NCBI GenBank assembly: GCA_030248295.1 | Contig: JASANH010001383.1 | Location: 27,919 to 91,918 of the forward strand | DNA: 64,000 bases | Reading direction: 5' to 3' | DNA from: Mesodorylaimus sp. YZB2_4 | Taxonomy: Eukaryota; Nematoda; Enoplea; Dorylaimida; Dorylaimidae | In this document: positions 22,001 through 33,900 of the stretch, in pieces | Position numbering within the stretch: the stretch's first letter is position 1 | Layout of the letters: the number at the start of each line of letters is the position of its first letter | Made by a program: the position numbers and the translations under genes | The notes under the pieces: generated by a model | Seen by the model: only the letters and a program-made list of their open reading frames with translations | Told to the model about the DNA's origin: nothing | Databases searched by the model: none

Positions 22001-24462
22001 CATTGCGTTTGTCTTCTAACGCAGTCTTTTGAATTTACATTTAAAGGAACAAATGATATTTATGTGCTGTCATCCTAAACGGGCTAAATTAGAGTCACGC
22101 ATTTCTGTGAGACTAGTCGCCCGCAGGGCTCCCACGTAGAGGGTCCGCCATCGGCTACATAAGTCTTGGTCGCCTGCATCTCTTCACGCCTTCAAGCCGC
22201 GGTGCCTTAGTAAATTTAGGCGTCGATCCAACAATGCTTGGGCCAGCAACCCTGACTGGGAGGCCCCAGTTCTATTCCGGCTGAGGACGGCGATTTAGTA
22301 AGTCCGTCGTTACCCTTGCGCATCTGGGCGACTCATCCCGCACCGTCGAGTGGCTGACACTGGAGGAGTAGAGAATCAGGGAACTGGTCCACAAACACCA
22401 GTCGGGAAAAACCTTACCTTCTCGCCCAGTATCATCCTGGGAGGTTGGTGCTGGCACAGGATGCCCTCGTGTGGAGGTGCTTCCCCTGGAGACACGCAGG
22501 GGGAAGCTCACGGCCTCGCATCATATACTGCTGGCCGGATACAGGCAAAAACGGGTTGGAAGTCCCATGGGCGGCACGGGGCCAAACCAAAAAATCTCTC
22601 CATTCCTTCGTCCCTGCGTACGAAGGCCTTCGAGCCCTACGACCATCCAGCTAGCTCAGTAAGTCTAGTTCGACTGCTAGCTCTTATTCATTAGCTGCCT
22701 TCTAATCGGTTTTTTTTCCCAAAATCCTACTTCCAAGGCAATGTATTCTTGCTTACAGTACGGGTGCACTAGCCATATCCAAATTGCGTCTTACCAAGCG
22801 TCCGTTTCTCTTTGTTTAATGAATTTCTCCTGGCGACAGTATTTCCAGGAGGGAGTGGATTACGAAATCTCGGATCCATCGTTCGCATTAATTGATTATT
22901 CGCATCCTCATAAGTGAGACATCGAATTTCAGCGTTTTGAATGAACGGACAGGAAACTAAGCTTCGGAGCGATTGCTGAAAAAGGAAATCAAGAGTGAAT
23001 GCTCGCCGAAAAGGGCTTCCAGAGATTTGAAGCTGAAATTAACAGACAACAAATGAGATACAGTACATAGCGGGCTGAAATACATCATGGAGTCGAAAAT
23101 TTCCAGTTTCAACATGCAAGGGAAACGAATAAAAGCAAAACGAGAATGTTGCCGCCTTGGTGGTGAAGCGGTGAAAGGCGTCACGTAGTGTTCGGCCGTG
23201 GCCTCGACCTCGACCTCGACCTTGGCCGAGGTTGGCCACCCTCGACCTCGAGTAAAAACGGCCGAGGTTCGAGGTTCACAAGCAAGATGCAATCAATAAG
23301 CTGTTTCCCAGTTTGAAGACTGGACGCACAAGTGTGCCTGTGCCTCGCACGCAAAAATTTGCGCAATTTTGCTGCTAGCTTAATTAAATCACTGTGTAGG
23401 ACTGCTTCGTCCATATCCCTTGCCTTTTTATGACACTGGGTGAGTTGTCTTTTGAAGATACAGTCAGAAAAGAATGGAAATTCACACAAACTTGCAGGAA
23501 GCATTACAAATTCAAGTTGGAGACTGTTAGCAAAAACCTCGAGCCTCGACCTCGACCCAACCTCGACTGCCAACCCCGACCTCGACCTCGAAAAAGGTCA
23601 CCCTCGGCCGAACACTAGCGTCACAGTTTGCTTGGCAGAGCTGGGTTCGACTCTGGCCGTCTGAGCACATGGCGAAGTTCTCTCTGCGCTTAGCACACCT
23701 GCTGGTGGGTGACTAACCCTTCATTCCACTGGGGCCGATAAACGAGGAGAGGCCTTATCGGACGGGAGACTCTTAAGAATCCGGGTCCCCTCACGCTAGC
23801 AAACGGGCCACCTAAAACGAGCAGGATGGGTAAAAAAATGAAGATCTTACCTCCATAACTGCTTGATCGCAAGTCTTATTATCATGAAGAATAATTGTAA
23901 TATATTTATGATAATCTAATGTACTGGCCGAATCGAAAAAAGGCACATTTTTGTCTTGGGCTGAATTATTTTTCATATTGAATACAATTCTTAACTTTTC
24001 GCTGGCCGGACCCGAAATTAAAACGAAAACGACCGATAATCTTGTATGAAAACAATAATCGATTCGAACAACATGACGCCAACTAAGATGAATATTGAAG
24101 GAATCTTCTTTATTTTCTTCCAATTCCGATTCTTCACGATGTTCATGAATTGATGGACGAGTCAATTGCGATCCGCTGCAATTTCCGAGCGACGTAGAAT
24201 TTTCGAATGATCCATTTTTCGATAGATAGCTAGGAAAAGTTTTGCTCAATGAATTTTCTTCATCACAATGTTTGATATATAGAAATAATCCAGTCGATGT
24301 TATGTGAAAACCGGTTTGTCTTGATGAAACTGTTCGAAGAGTCCCGAACCGAATCGATCGACAAATTGCCGATAGTACAGAATCAGGAGGCGGATAAATG
24401 ATCGATTGGCAATTCGATGTCGCCGGAGCATCACCCTTTGTTAAATCAGTTGAATCATTCAT
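19092..24462 (-). CDS. SENP6/7-type SUMO protease (Ulp2 class)
   Basis: C48 cysteine protease that trims SUMO chains, normally nuclear. Four exons on the minus strand: 24462-23851, 22975-22795, 21931-21189 and 19853-19092. All phases agree, giving 765 residues. Exon 3 starts the catalytic half (GGEITVHDTDLACLEDGEFL, NDTIIDFYLDYL, as in SENP6/7). The triad is visible: His near residue 479 (NEDAHWYLAIVCYP), Asp near 595 (PCVILLDSL) and Cys near 652 (PQQNNWSDCGVFLLEY). About 115 residues, rich in acidic, Ser and Pro residues, separate His and Asp, the split typical of SENP6/7 rather than SENP1/2. The end has DWFPAERVSSKRREL, like the family's WFP..R..KRE. Exon 1 encodes a beta-rich segment (RHVVRIDYCF, SVVFVLISG) of unclear function. 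Introns carry a SINE, foldbacks and a hAT-type MITE. It shares a 460-bp upstream interval with the EHMT gene. Confidence 0.92.
19854..21188 (-). other. SENP intron 3
   Basis: Non-coding; contains the palindromic foldback near 20.86-21.00 kb. The small plus-strand frames resemble no protein. Confidence 0.7.
20863..21003. repeat. Foldback element with CAGCATCGACCGATC ends
   Basis: CAGCACAGCCCAGCATCGAC and its inverted copy GTCGATGCTGGGCTGTG bound about 140 bp. The end string CCAGCATCGACCGATCC recurs near 30.21 kb, and inverted near 31.30 kb, next to GATCC-rich arrays, marking a small family. Confidence 0.7.
22195..22690 (+). repeat. tRNA-derived SINE, full-length-like
   Basis: Begins CCGCGGTGCCTTAGTAAATT and continues CCAGCAACCCTGACTGGGAG with a B-box-like CAGTTCTATTCCG, shared with the 59.35 kb copy. 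The family-1 body follows (GGATGCCCTCGTGTGGAGG) with the ACGGGTTGGAAGTCCCATGG 3' end. It lies within SENP intron 2. Confidence 0.8.
23150..23800 (+). repeat. SINE head split by a MITE
   Basis: The A-box-like TGGTGAAGCGG lies at 23161 and the B box GGGTTCGACTC at about 23642, normally some 40-50 bp apart. The 432-bp MITE sits between them. Confidence 0.65.
23186..23617. mobile_element. hAT-type MITE
   Basis: Terminal inverted repeats TAGTGTTCGGCCG (23186-23198) and CGGCCGAACACTA (23605-23617) are perfect over 13 bp. They are flanked by GCGTCACG and GCGTCACA, an 8-bp target duplication with one mismatch, the length made by hAT transposases. The interior has CCTCGACCTCGACC arrays at both ends in inverted-like arrangement and no transposase frame. 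Confidence 0.8.
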
Positions 24463-24922
24463 TTTTTATAATCTTTGACTGAAAATGAGACCGAGAGGAA
24501 GCGAGAGAAACTTCTACGACTTTCGATTCTTTCGTCAATTCTACAGTAACCTACGAAAAGCAGCGCGGGCACCTTTGGATTTTCAGGTTCATTACTGTCA
24601 ATGTCATAGAGAAAAGTTTTTAAGATGGCCATGAAAGCGTGATTATTTGAGCGACAGTAGTGGCAGCCAATTTTAGTATAAACTTGGCTTCAGAAAAGTT
24701 CTTAAAAGATCCTACAGTATTGCTCTATATCAAAGCTAAAAAAACTTTATCACAAAGCTCATTAAAATTTTGAATTGCCGCGTAAATGTAGTTTTGTAAT
24801 TGTACCTGCGGATCCCCGCTGTTAGAGGTACTGTACCGAGCTTTGCTTCCAGTAGCATCTGTTCTTCTCATCTCGTTTTCGATTCCATGTTTTCTTGATT
24901 CTCGAGATTATTGCTTCCAAAA
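24463..24922. promoter_or_regulatory. Divergent promoter interval (SENP / EHMT)
   Basis: Only 460 bp separate the start codons of the minus-strand SUMO protease and the plus-strand H3K9 methyltransferase, so both promoters and 5' UTRs must lie here unless non-coding first exons lie elsewhere. There is no TATA box at a convincing distance from either gene. TACAGTA-type strings occur at about 24546, 24716 and 24829. Confidence 0.6.
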
Positions 24923-27900
24923 ATGAGCGCTAGTTCATCTCCATCTTCGACCGTTCTGCCTGCTCGAAGTGTTCCAGTTCTGCATAGTACGGGCAACTTT
25001 ACAACACCGCCCTTGCCCAAACGAGCCCGGATTACGACTGGTCCAGTATCGGTTGGTCGAAGTGGAAATGGCGGGCTGCCTTCACCCTTATTGTCTCGAC
25101 GGCAGATTCCTAGCGAGAGCAGCAATGCGGTCAGTGCACGAGGGCATATGCCCATTAGATCGCCCCCTACCGATGAAGAGGATGCAAATTTACAGTTTCT
25201 GATGGCTGCTAGACGCGATGCGATGGTAAGAAATGAATGTGTACTGTTTTTGGCATGACTGACTTGTGGACAGATTTATTGCTTTTTCACTTGATTCTAA
25301 AATCATTTTAGGAATTCGCTTGAATCACTTGAAAAGAGATTTGATTTTTGTTTTTTTCTGCGTGCACTGCGTTGCAGCAATAACCAATAGTCAGACAAGA
25401 ATATTCAACTGATCCTGTTTTTTTCTTTCCAGCTTTCCTTATATGGTCCTGATGCTCAATGTTTGCCCTGTTTATGTCGTGTTCCGAACGAAGTCAGGGT
25501 GACGGACGAAGTACCAGACTGTTGTCAAGCACAGGATACGATCAATGGCGCGGTATGTCATAATGTTATTCCCGAGCATTGGTGGCGTTTTCCCACAAAT
25601 TCTTTGCGCAGTCGACTACATGGGGGGTCCTTTGCTGATTTGATAAACGTCTATGAAGTTCTGACGGAGTGATTATCAGTGTGAGAGACTGAAAACCTGG
25701 TCATTTGAGCGTCAATCGGTCATTTCGGATTGAGTTACGACCCAGGAATTTAGTACGCAACTTATAACAGCCTTCTGGCGTTATAAGCTAGAAGGCTGTT
25801 ATGAGGTCAAGAATTAGGTGTTCGAGTGAGCCTACTATTTAGAATGAGATAATGATATCGAACTGTTCTTTTTTCAGTACGTGGATTGTGGCGAATCATT
25901 TTCATCCGAGACACCCCCATTCGTTCGTTCCCACGTGCGCGATCGATTGAAGGCCATGTGCGACAACCATTTGTACCGCCTTCGATTGCACCATTGCTGT
26001 CCTGGGTGCGGTTCGTTTTGCTTGAAAGTAAGACATTCGTTCTTGAGTTTTCTGGCCTTAAATTGAGGCGCATTTTGGTTGTTTGGCACTCCGTTCACTG
26101 AGGAACGATCCTGTGCATCAGGGCTTGGATAGGTTATGACTGACGTAGCTTGAGTGTCAGCCGTGGGGTATTTTAAACTAGGTGATGTATGTGCACGGGC
26201 TGGGGTGGTCACTAAATAAGTTATAGGTTTTTACGGAGGGGGTGCCCGTAACCTTTAATAATATGGGCTGCAACCAGTTTTGCCTAGCCAGCTAGCAGTC
26301 AAACCCTCCAAGCAGAGCTGTGCGGGGACTGACACGCAGCAGCTTCCCTCTGCGTGTCTCCACTAGGAGCACCTCCACACGAGGGCATCCTGGACAGGAC
26401 ACCGACTTGCTCGCACGATGAACATCGACAGGGCTTTGAACCCCGTCGATGTTAGACAGCCGAGACTCTCCTCGTCTGGCTTCGGTCTCTCCACTAGGAG
26501 CACCTCTAGGGTACCGGCTGAGTCACCCACGCCCTGGCGTGCAAGGTCAGCCACGGTTCATGGTTCGCAAACCGAACTCCGTCACTGGGGATCCAACCCG
26601 GGACAAGCGCAGCCGCTCGCTCCCAAGCAATACGGAGAGAGGAATGCCGAACCGCTGCACCACCGCGGCCGCTCCGTAACCTTACATCTTTGTCTATGCA
26701 GCTTCCGTTTTCCAACAGCTTCCATGCGCAAGATGCGAGAAACGTCATTCATTTTCTTCGCTGTGTGAATTTTTCATTAGCTCCGCTATCTCGCACTCTT
26801 TGCAATAATTTCCGTCCACTTTCTGCAGCAAACTGAAAAATTCCAGTTCTCTATAAAATTGAAACTGGCGGAAAACCCCAAAGTTGCGACGTGAAACCAG
26901 CAATGTGACTGTACTCAAAGACTTGCACTCTCACAATCAGTGAGACAAGATGCCCAAATACTTTCTTTTTGCCCAAAATGCCCAAATGCTTTCTTTTTGT
27001 GCAGATGTTGTGTTCCTGGTGCATAGACTGTCAGTCGGAGGAAAATCCAGTGTGAAATTGTCATTCAATTAATAGGGTATCTGGAAAAAAAATTGCACTA
27101 AAAAGAAAGCACGTGATCATGGCTTAGATGGAAGGGCTGTGGTTGGTGGTTTGGCAATAGCATTCTTTCGGGATCATGACTTTTAAAGAATGCTTTTTTC
27201 ACTTTTTATTCGCTCTAGATGACCTGAAGCCCACCCTGAGTCCTTAGGGTCAAACCAGTTTTCAAAACTTGAAGGGGTACAACCGTAAAGATTTTTTGAG
27301 CTGAGTGAGGGGGTCACGTAGGCGCAGCCCACTCCCGCCTCTAGTAGGTTCTGGATGTTGACTTGAGGTGGACCAATTCATAAGCACATACTTTCAGAGT
27401 CGGAATCATTTATTTATCCAAGCATATCACACTTGTTTTTCGAACTTTTTGTAGGGTCAATTTAACAAATGTCGTGCTAGCGATTTCCCTCATTATTTTC
27501 ATTTAAATTGCGCCAACGAACTTGGACAATGCCCTCATTGTTTATCAACCAACTATGGCCCGGTCGAAGTGGATTTGACTATTCTGGCGCCAACTGAACT
27601 GGTAAGCACTTTACACTCGGCGAGAGACAAAATTGTGTTTTGAGATTTCCTCACCATTCATTTTAGTCGCGTTGCAAAGCCCGCATGTGTTTGTCGGGCG
27701 ATTGGGCCAAGGATATTCGACGATTTCTTAACGTGCACAATGAAACATTCATTCGTCGACACACTCATAGAATACCTGGCAGTGACAAGGAAATCTGCAC
27801 TGGTCAGTCGTGTATTGATGACTGACTGTTCCGGGTTGATCATGAATTATGTTTCAGCCGATTTGGGCAGTCCAGACGATCGGGAGACCATACGCAAGGC

Positions 27901-30900
27901 CATCGCGTAAGTCAGCTTGGTGGGGTTTGGTCAGGGGCTCTTGGTCTTGGAGTGAAGGGTGTGATGTGATGGCTTTCGTTAACCACATATATTGCGAAGC
28001 GCGATGACAGTCATTTTCGCGCAAGCTTCTGACTACGCTCAGGCAAGCTTCCCTCTCGACTGCCATGAGATTCTTGCACCTGAGCATCAATGCGCTCGGC
28101 AAATTCAAATATTTCAGGAGCTAACTCTGACTCAAATATTTGGCTACCTAAAGTTACAGAGCATTCTCTGTTCGCTAATTTTTCGTTACTTCGAGAATGT
28201 GGCTTTTATCTAATAGCTTGACCCTGTACTTGTACACTCGATTGCGGTGGGGCTCATCAACTTTTGGCTTATCTAGGGGGGGGGGGGGGTCACTAATTTT
28301 TGGCTCGTCCAGACGAGGGGTCAGACCAGTTTTCAAAATTTTAACATTACAAAATTTACAATTTTCCAAGCCTAGGGGGATCAGCAGGGCTACCTTCCCA
28401 GTTTTGGATGCTGCCACACTTCATTTACTGCTTGTTCAGTTTTCTGCTGATAGTGTCTTTGTCAGTACCAATTTCTGGTGTCTATAACCAGCCTAAAGCT
28501 TAGCGATTAATCTTGGAAACTCTGGACTGAATATTCAGTTTATGATTTGACACTAAATTGCATTTTTTGGCACAAAAGATGTCCCTTAAAATTACGAAAA
28601 AAATCTCCCCGCAATTTTTAAAAACTTGCTGAAATTTTGGCCCTGAGCCCTGGTGGAAATCCTGAATAAGACATTTTTATAGCATTATATACCATTAATT
28701 TCCTAAAATTTCCAAGTTTCTGCTCTTATATACATAGGATAAGAGAGACATAGTTCACGACAAGCGGCATGAGAAAGATCAATATTAATGAAAAGCTACA
28801 GAAAAATTGACATTTTTCTTTACTGTCAGGACCTAGAGCCACATAAAAAGATATGCTGAAGTCGTTTCGCGTAGAAAGCCTTTCTGTTGTTCTTTAGCGC
28901 CGTCGATCCAAACATTCAAGCGAGTGATGAAACGTTGGAAAAAGCATTGAATCAGAGCGATTTGCGCACATTGATTTCACTTTTGAGTAAGTTTTTCGAG
29001 GATTTTTTAATGTTTTGTTTTTTATGTCGTTTTATAGTCAACAAGACGGACATCAATTCTCGTTTGTCGAATGGTTGCACTTTGCTCCAGCACACTGCTA
29101 GCAATGGCTTATTCCAAGTGTGCTATGTTTTGATTTCGGTAAGTACATACGCGTGGAAGAGTGTGTTATGAGGCTGATTTGTATGAGGGTGGGTGGGTAT
29201 GGCGTGGGAGGATGAGGAGTGGGCCTAGCGGGTTAAAACTCGATTCCGTGGTGTCAGAAGTGAAAATTTGATTTTTCGAGTCGCCTATACCGTGTGTCCT
29301 GATCGAGGCCTCACTTGGGGTTCTTTTGACCCAAAAATTTGTTCTCGAGCTATCGAATTTTCAAGTCTTTCAATAGCCCGAAAATATTTATCACCGAAAC
29401 CTCAGTGCTTATGAGCAGGTCATAAACGAGTGCCTTTTTCAATGCTTTTTTGCTCTTCCAGCTGGGTGCAAATGTGGAATTTGAGGACGCGGAAGGAAGA
29501 ACTGCCCTCATGCTCGCTGCTATGAATGGTCATTACGGTATTTGTAAGATGCTGATCAAGTATGGGAAAGCTAACGTTTTGCATAAGGTAAGTGTGGTGT
29601 AACCGTCGTGACCTGGTGGAACATGGCTCTGAAACGTCAACCCCTCCAATTGATGTTTCAACCGCAGGACTTGGAGTTGTTTGGTCGCATTCTCTGCTAC
29701 GCCTGCCAGCCATGGTCACTGGCAGGTCTCGGATGGGTGTCTGGCAGTGTGTTCTTTGTAGGATAAATCAAAGGACACGACTTTGCACTTGGCCGCTAAA
29801 GCGGGAGCGTCGGAAATTGTTCGTTTATTGATTTATGGCGCGAATGTGTACACGGTCGATGAACAGGCAAAACTGCTATTTTGTTAAATTTACAGCATTT
29901 TCTAGTTGTTAATGCATTTTAGGATCTCGGAGGATGGACCCCGTTGATGTGGGCATCGGAGAATGGGCAATTGGAAACTGTGCAAGCTTTGTTGGAAGCT
30001 GGGGCTAGGACTGGTATAATGGATAGCGTAAGTTGGTTTTGATAGGGAGTTTGTTCTTTGGTACGCTGCAGCACAAGGTCCTGATGCTAGGGGGAGGGAT
30101 CAACGCCAAGGATCGAGAACCCAAATTCAAGGGTTTTCGCATTGTTATGCGGCGTTAGCCTTATGTGCCCTTGGGCCCCTGCTGCTTCCATATACTGTAC
30201 ATGTACAGTACCAGCATCGACCGATCCGACCCTCAGCCCGGATCCCGATCCCGATCCGATCCATGCTCTGGATCGGCCCGATCCGATCCCGATCCGATCC
30301 GATCCCGATCCGATCCGATCCAGCCGATCCGATCCTAACCGATCCCAAGCCAAAAATGTGTCCAAAATTCTGCGCAATCTTTGTTCTTCATTCACTGATT
30401 TAAAAAAACTCTGATTTCAAATCGTTTTACATATCTTAATTGGGCCTTCAGGCCCAATAAGCGGGACTCCAAACAAGCTCGTTTCTTCGCGTGATCCTCA
30501 ACGACAGGCCAGGATCCCGACGATTAGGCATGGGGATTCTGCATAGATAAAGAAAAAAGCACGCTAGCTAGGCTAGTCTGTTTATCGTAGTCTGTAGCAG
30601 CTCTGGGGGTGGAAGCAAAACTGGGGCGTAGCCTGCGGTAGTTGTTTGCCTGTCACGCTAGGTGCGCACTTACGATTAGAGGGGAGACTTCGACTCTCGC
30701 CTGGGTAAAATTAATTGTCAATGCATGACATATGTCTCCTAACCCCCGATAGTGCTGCATGGTGCTTGGTCAGGAATAAAGCATGACATGACGTGAGCTG
30801 GCATGGCTTATCTATATATGGCCTGTATCAGAACTCCCTATTTTTCAAATCAATTTTCAAATTATCCATAATAATAATTAATTGGAGAAGTTTCAAAAAA

Positions 30901-33900
30901 GCTGTATGACTGAAAAGTGCTTCAGTGAGGTACAAAGGCTCATACGCAAAACACAGAAAAATCCTATCCCAATCGGGATCGCCCTGATCCTGATCCAGCT
31001 CCGTTAAGCTATCGTTAAGCTCCTTATTTACTTCTTCTATTCGCCATTGCATCTGATTTCTCTCTGACCTCTGGAACCCATTAAAAAACTTCACGTACAC
31101 GATGTCACAGAGACAATGATTATGGGAGAGAACTCAAATGTCAGAGGAGTATCGTAAAACAAGTCATACGCGTGTTTTTTAAGCAGGTAATGCGCGGCAA
31201 ATTTGAAATGCCGATCCGGCCGATCCAGCGGTCGGATCGGATCGGGATCCGATCCACCCCCTGGATCGGCGGATCGGTTCGGCCGGATCGGTGGATCGGT
31301 CGATGCTGGGTACAGTATAGATAGATATATACGTGCATATGCACAAGCATGTGCATGTATACAGTATGAGGCCGCAGTCGCACTAGGCTTGGATACTTAG
31401 TTTGGCGCTGGGTAGTCATTTGGTATCACCAGGCACTAGCGCCGTAACTGAGTAACTTTTCTAGTGTGATCAGCACAGTATGGTGTCAGTGATATCGAGT
31501 AACGGGGCGTGGGTGTCGACCTATGCCGTGTTACGGTACGCGCTTACTAACGATGAATGCTACCGCCTTCCACTCTCAACCAGAACCTTGTCTGTCCGCC
31601 AAAATTTTTACGTCGCTTCCCTTTGGCATGGTCTGCATTCCCCCCCCCCCCCCCCGTCTCGATGCTGGGAAAACCTCAACACTGGGATAGCATTCCTCGT
31701 TAGCGAGCGCGTACCGTAACAGGGCACAGGTCGACACCCACGCTCCGTTACTCGATATCACTGACACCATACTGTGCTGATCGCACTAGAAAAGTTACCC
31801 AGATACGGCGCTAGTGCCTGGTGATACCAAATAACTACCTCGATATCTTAACACAGGATGCCTAATTTGCCTGCAACATGTAATTTAGGCAGCCTTAAAA
31901 TATCTATCAAAAATTTAAAATCGCTCTGTCACTTTGACCGCCTGCCATGGTCTGTCAGTCAAAATTTCTACATCGTTTTCCACTGCCTACGTTGTGCCGC
32001 CTGTCTCGATCATGGGAAAACCTCAACAGTGGGGTAGCATTCCTTGTTAGTGAGCTATGGGGCGATCCAGGGGCACTTTATCAAGTACTGATACCATGTA
32101 CCTACCAGGTACAGTACTATCCCTGTTCCGAACGCTAGTGCGACTCTGGCCTGACTCGCTTAGTCGAAAAGTGTAATAATATGAAACGAGTCCTGCAGCG
32201 AATACCGTAAGCACGCCTACAGTTATTTACCATGCACACAGAGCTATCCGGTGCACAGCACAGGAAGGCCACCCCCAGGCTTGGACGACTGAAAAGTTGT
32301 CATGGGTTGCCTGGCCATTTTTGTCTCAAGTCCTAAGATGACTGAACAAAAAAAGGAGTCGCTAGCATGTGCTATGGTCGCATGTTTTGGGGCGAAAAAC
32401 AGCTAAAAGCGCATTTTCTTTGATCTGTCCTTAAGAAACCTTGATGTTCTTGAAAACTCAAGACACTGATTCAATGGGGAGTTAACTTTCAAAACATCAA
32501 AGTTTTTATGGACAGATCAAAGAAAAGTGTTTCTAGCTGTTTTCACCCAAAACATGCGATAATGACATTTGCTGAGGACCATTCGCTCGTGATTTTTTAA
32601 GTGGTCATTTAAACTAGCTTCCGCTCCAGCTGTCTGAGCTCTCCGACCCTTGTCTTTGTCCTCCCGTCCCTTTCTGCTGTTGCATGTGGTCAGAGTAGCA
32701 CTGGACTGGGGTAATTGGTCGACTGTTTAAGGAGGGCAACATCGCCTTACACTGGGCTGCGATGAGTGGATCGGTGGATGTGGGCAGGCTGCTGATCCAA
32801 AATAAGCACAAAGATAATGTGGACAGGCAGAACGCGCTGGGATATACTCCCCTCATGATCGCTTGTCGAGAGAACCATGGGGCGTTTATTGAGTAAGTAA
32901 GGGGGAGGGGTGCTAACGAGAACCGCTTAGTGGTCTTTTGGATCATAAAGTATCTGTCCGTGAGTAATGAAAAATTGAGATGATTCCTAATTTTTTAAGG
33001 CTATTGCTGGCGAATGGAGCCGACCCGAGGATCGAGGACATTGAACACAAAACAGCCGAGGCCTACCTTCGTATCCATGTCAACAGTGACGATGATCCTA
33101 AATTGTTCTTGTTGCAAAGAGCCGAGAAATTAAAGGCGTTTACTCAATCGATCGGTCGAGGCAAGGGTGGCATGATCAAGTCGTAAGTGTGCATTTTTGG
33201 CAGAGTCAGGGATGTGAGATAGATTTGATGCTTGTAGGGACTTGTCAAATGGAAAGGAACGAGTGCGAATCAGTGTGTATAATGATGTGGACGATGCGAA
33301 TGTGGACGATCTGACCTATGTGACGGGATTGGTCGAGACATCGTCGGATACCAAGGTCGATTGGCATATCGCCGCCGATGCTTGCGTAAGTTAAGAGGGG
33401 ATGTGTGCAGTTTGGAGGGTGCACTGATGTTACCTATGGGTTGAAGTACCCGATCAGATGCTAGTCGCAAGTACCTCACATACATGTTAGCGTGTGCAGT
33501 GTGAAATTGAGGCGGCCAACGAATTTGGAGGGCATCTCGTCTGCCTTCCATCTTGCAATAGAGTGCGCGTGGGCTTTTAACCAGGCAGAACAGCAATGTA
33601 AAGCAGCAGTATCTACTGTAGACCTTCTAGGGCATAAGCTGGGGCTAGATTCCGCTCAAAGCGTAGAATCTTGTTCTTTGCCAAATTTTAGTACATTTTG
33701 TGTCACTTCTGCTAATGTTGCTGATGCAGAGATGGTGTTTGTCTTCGCTGTGTGTCTTTTCGTTTCGTGACTTGCCATAGGTGTTGCTATGTTCAGTTAC
33801 AGTATGATTAGGCGGGCCTACGAGTGTGGTGTGTTCTAGGCACAGCTAGGGACCCGGGCAATACGCGACCATGATTGGTTTAGCCTGGAGTAACAGGCTT

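Larger units (their letters stand above)
30028..32731 (+). other. EHMT intron 11, repeat-packed
   Basis: A 2.7-kb intron with no coding signal. It holds a GATCC-rich element (about 30.2-30.35 kb), a perfect 8-bp hairpin ATTGGGCC-TTCA-GGCCCAAT (30439-30458), a dispersed repeat (30.47-31.15 kb), a second GATCC-type end (31.2-31.31 kb), a long foldback (31.41-31.85 kb) with a partial second copy (31.94-32.06 kb), and a short foldback at 32.38 kb. Confidence 0.8.
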
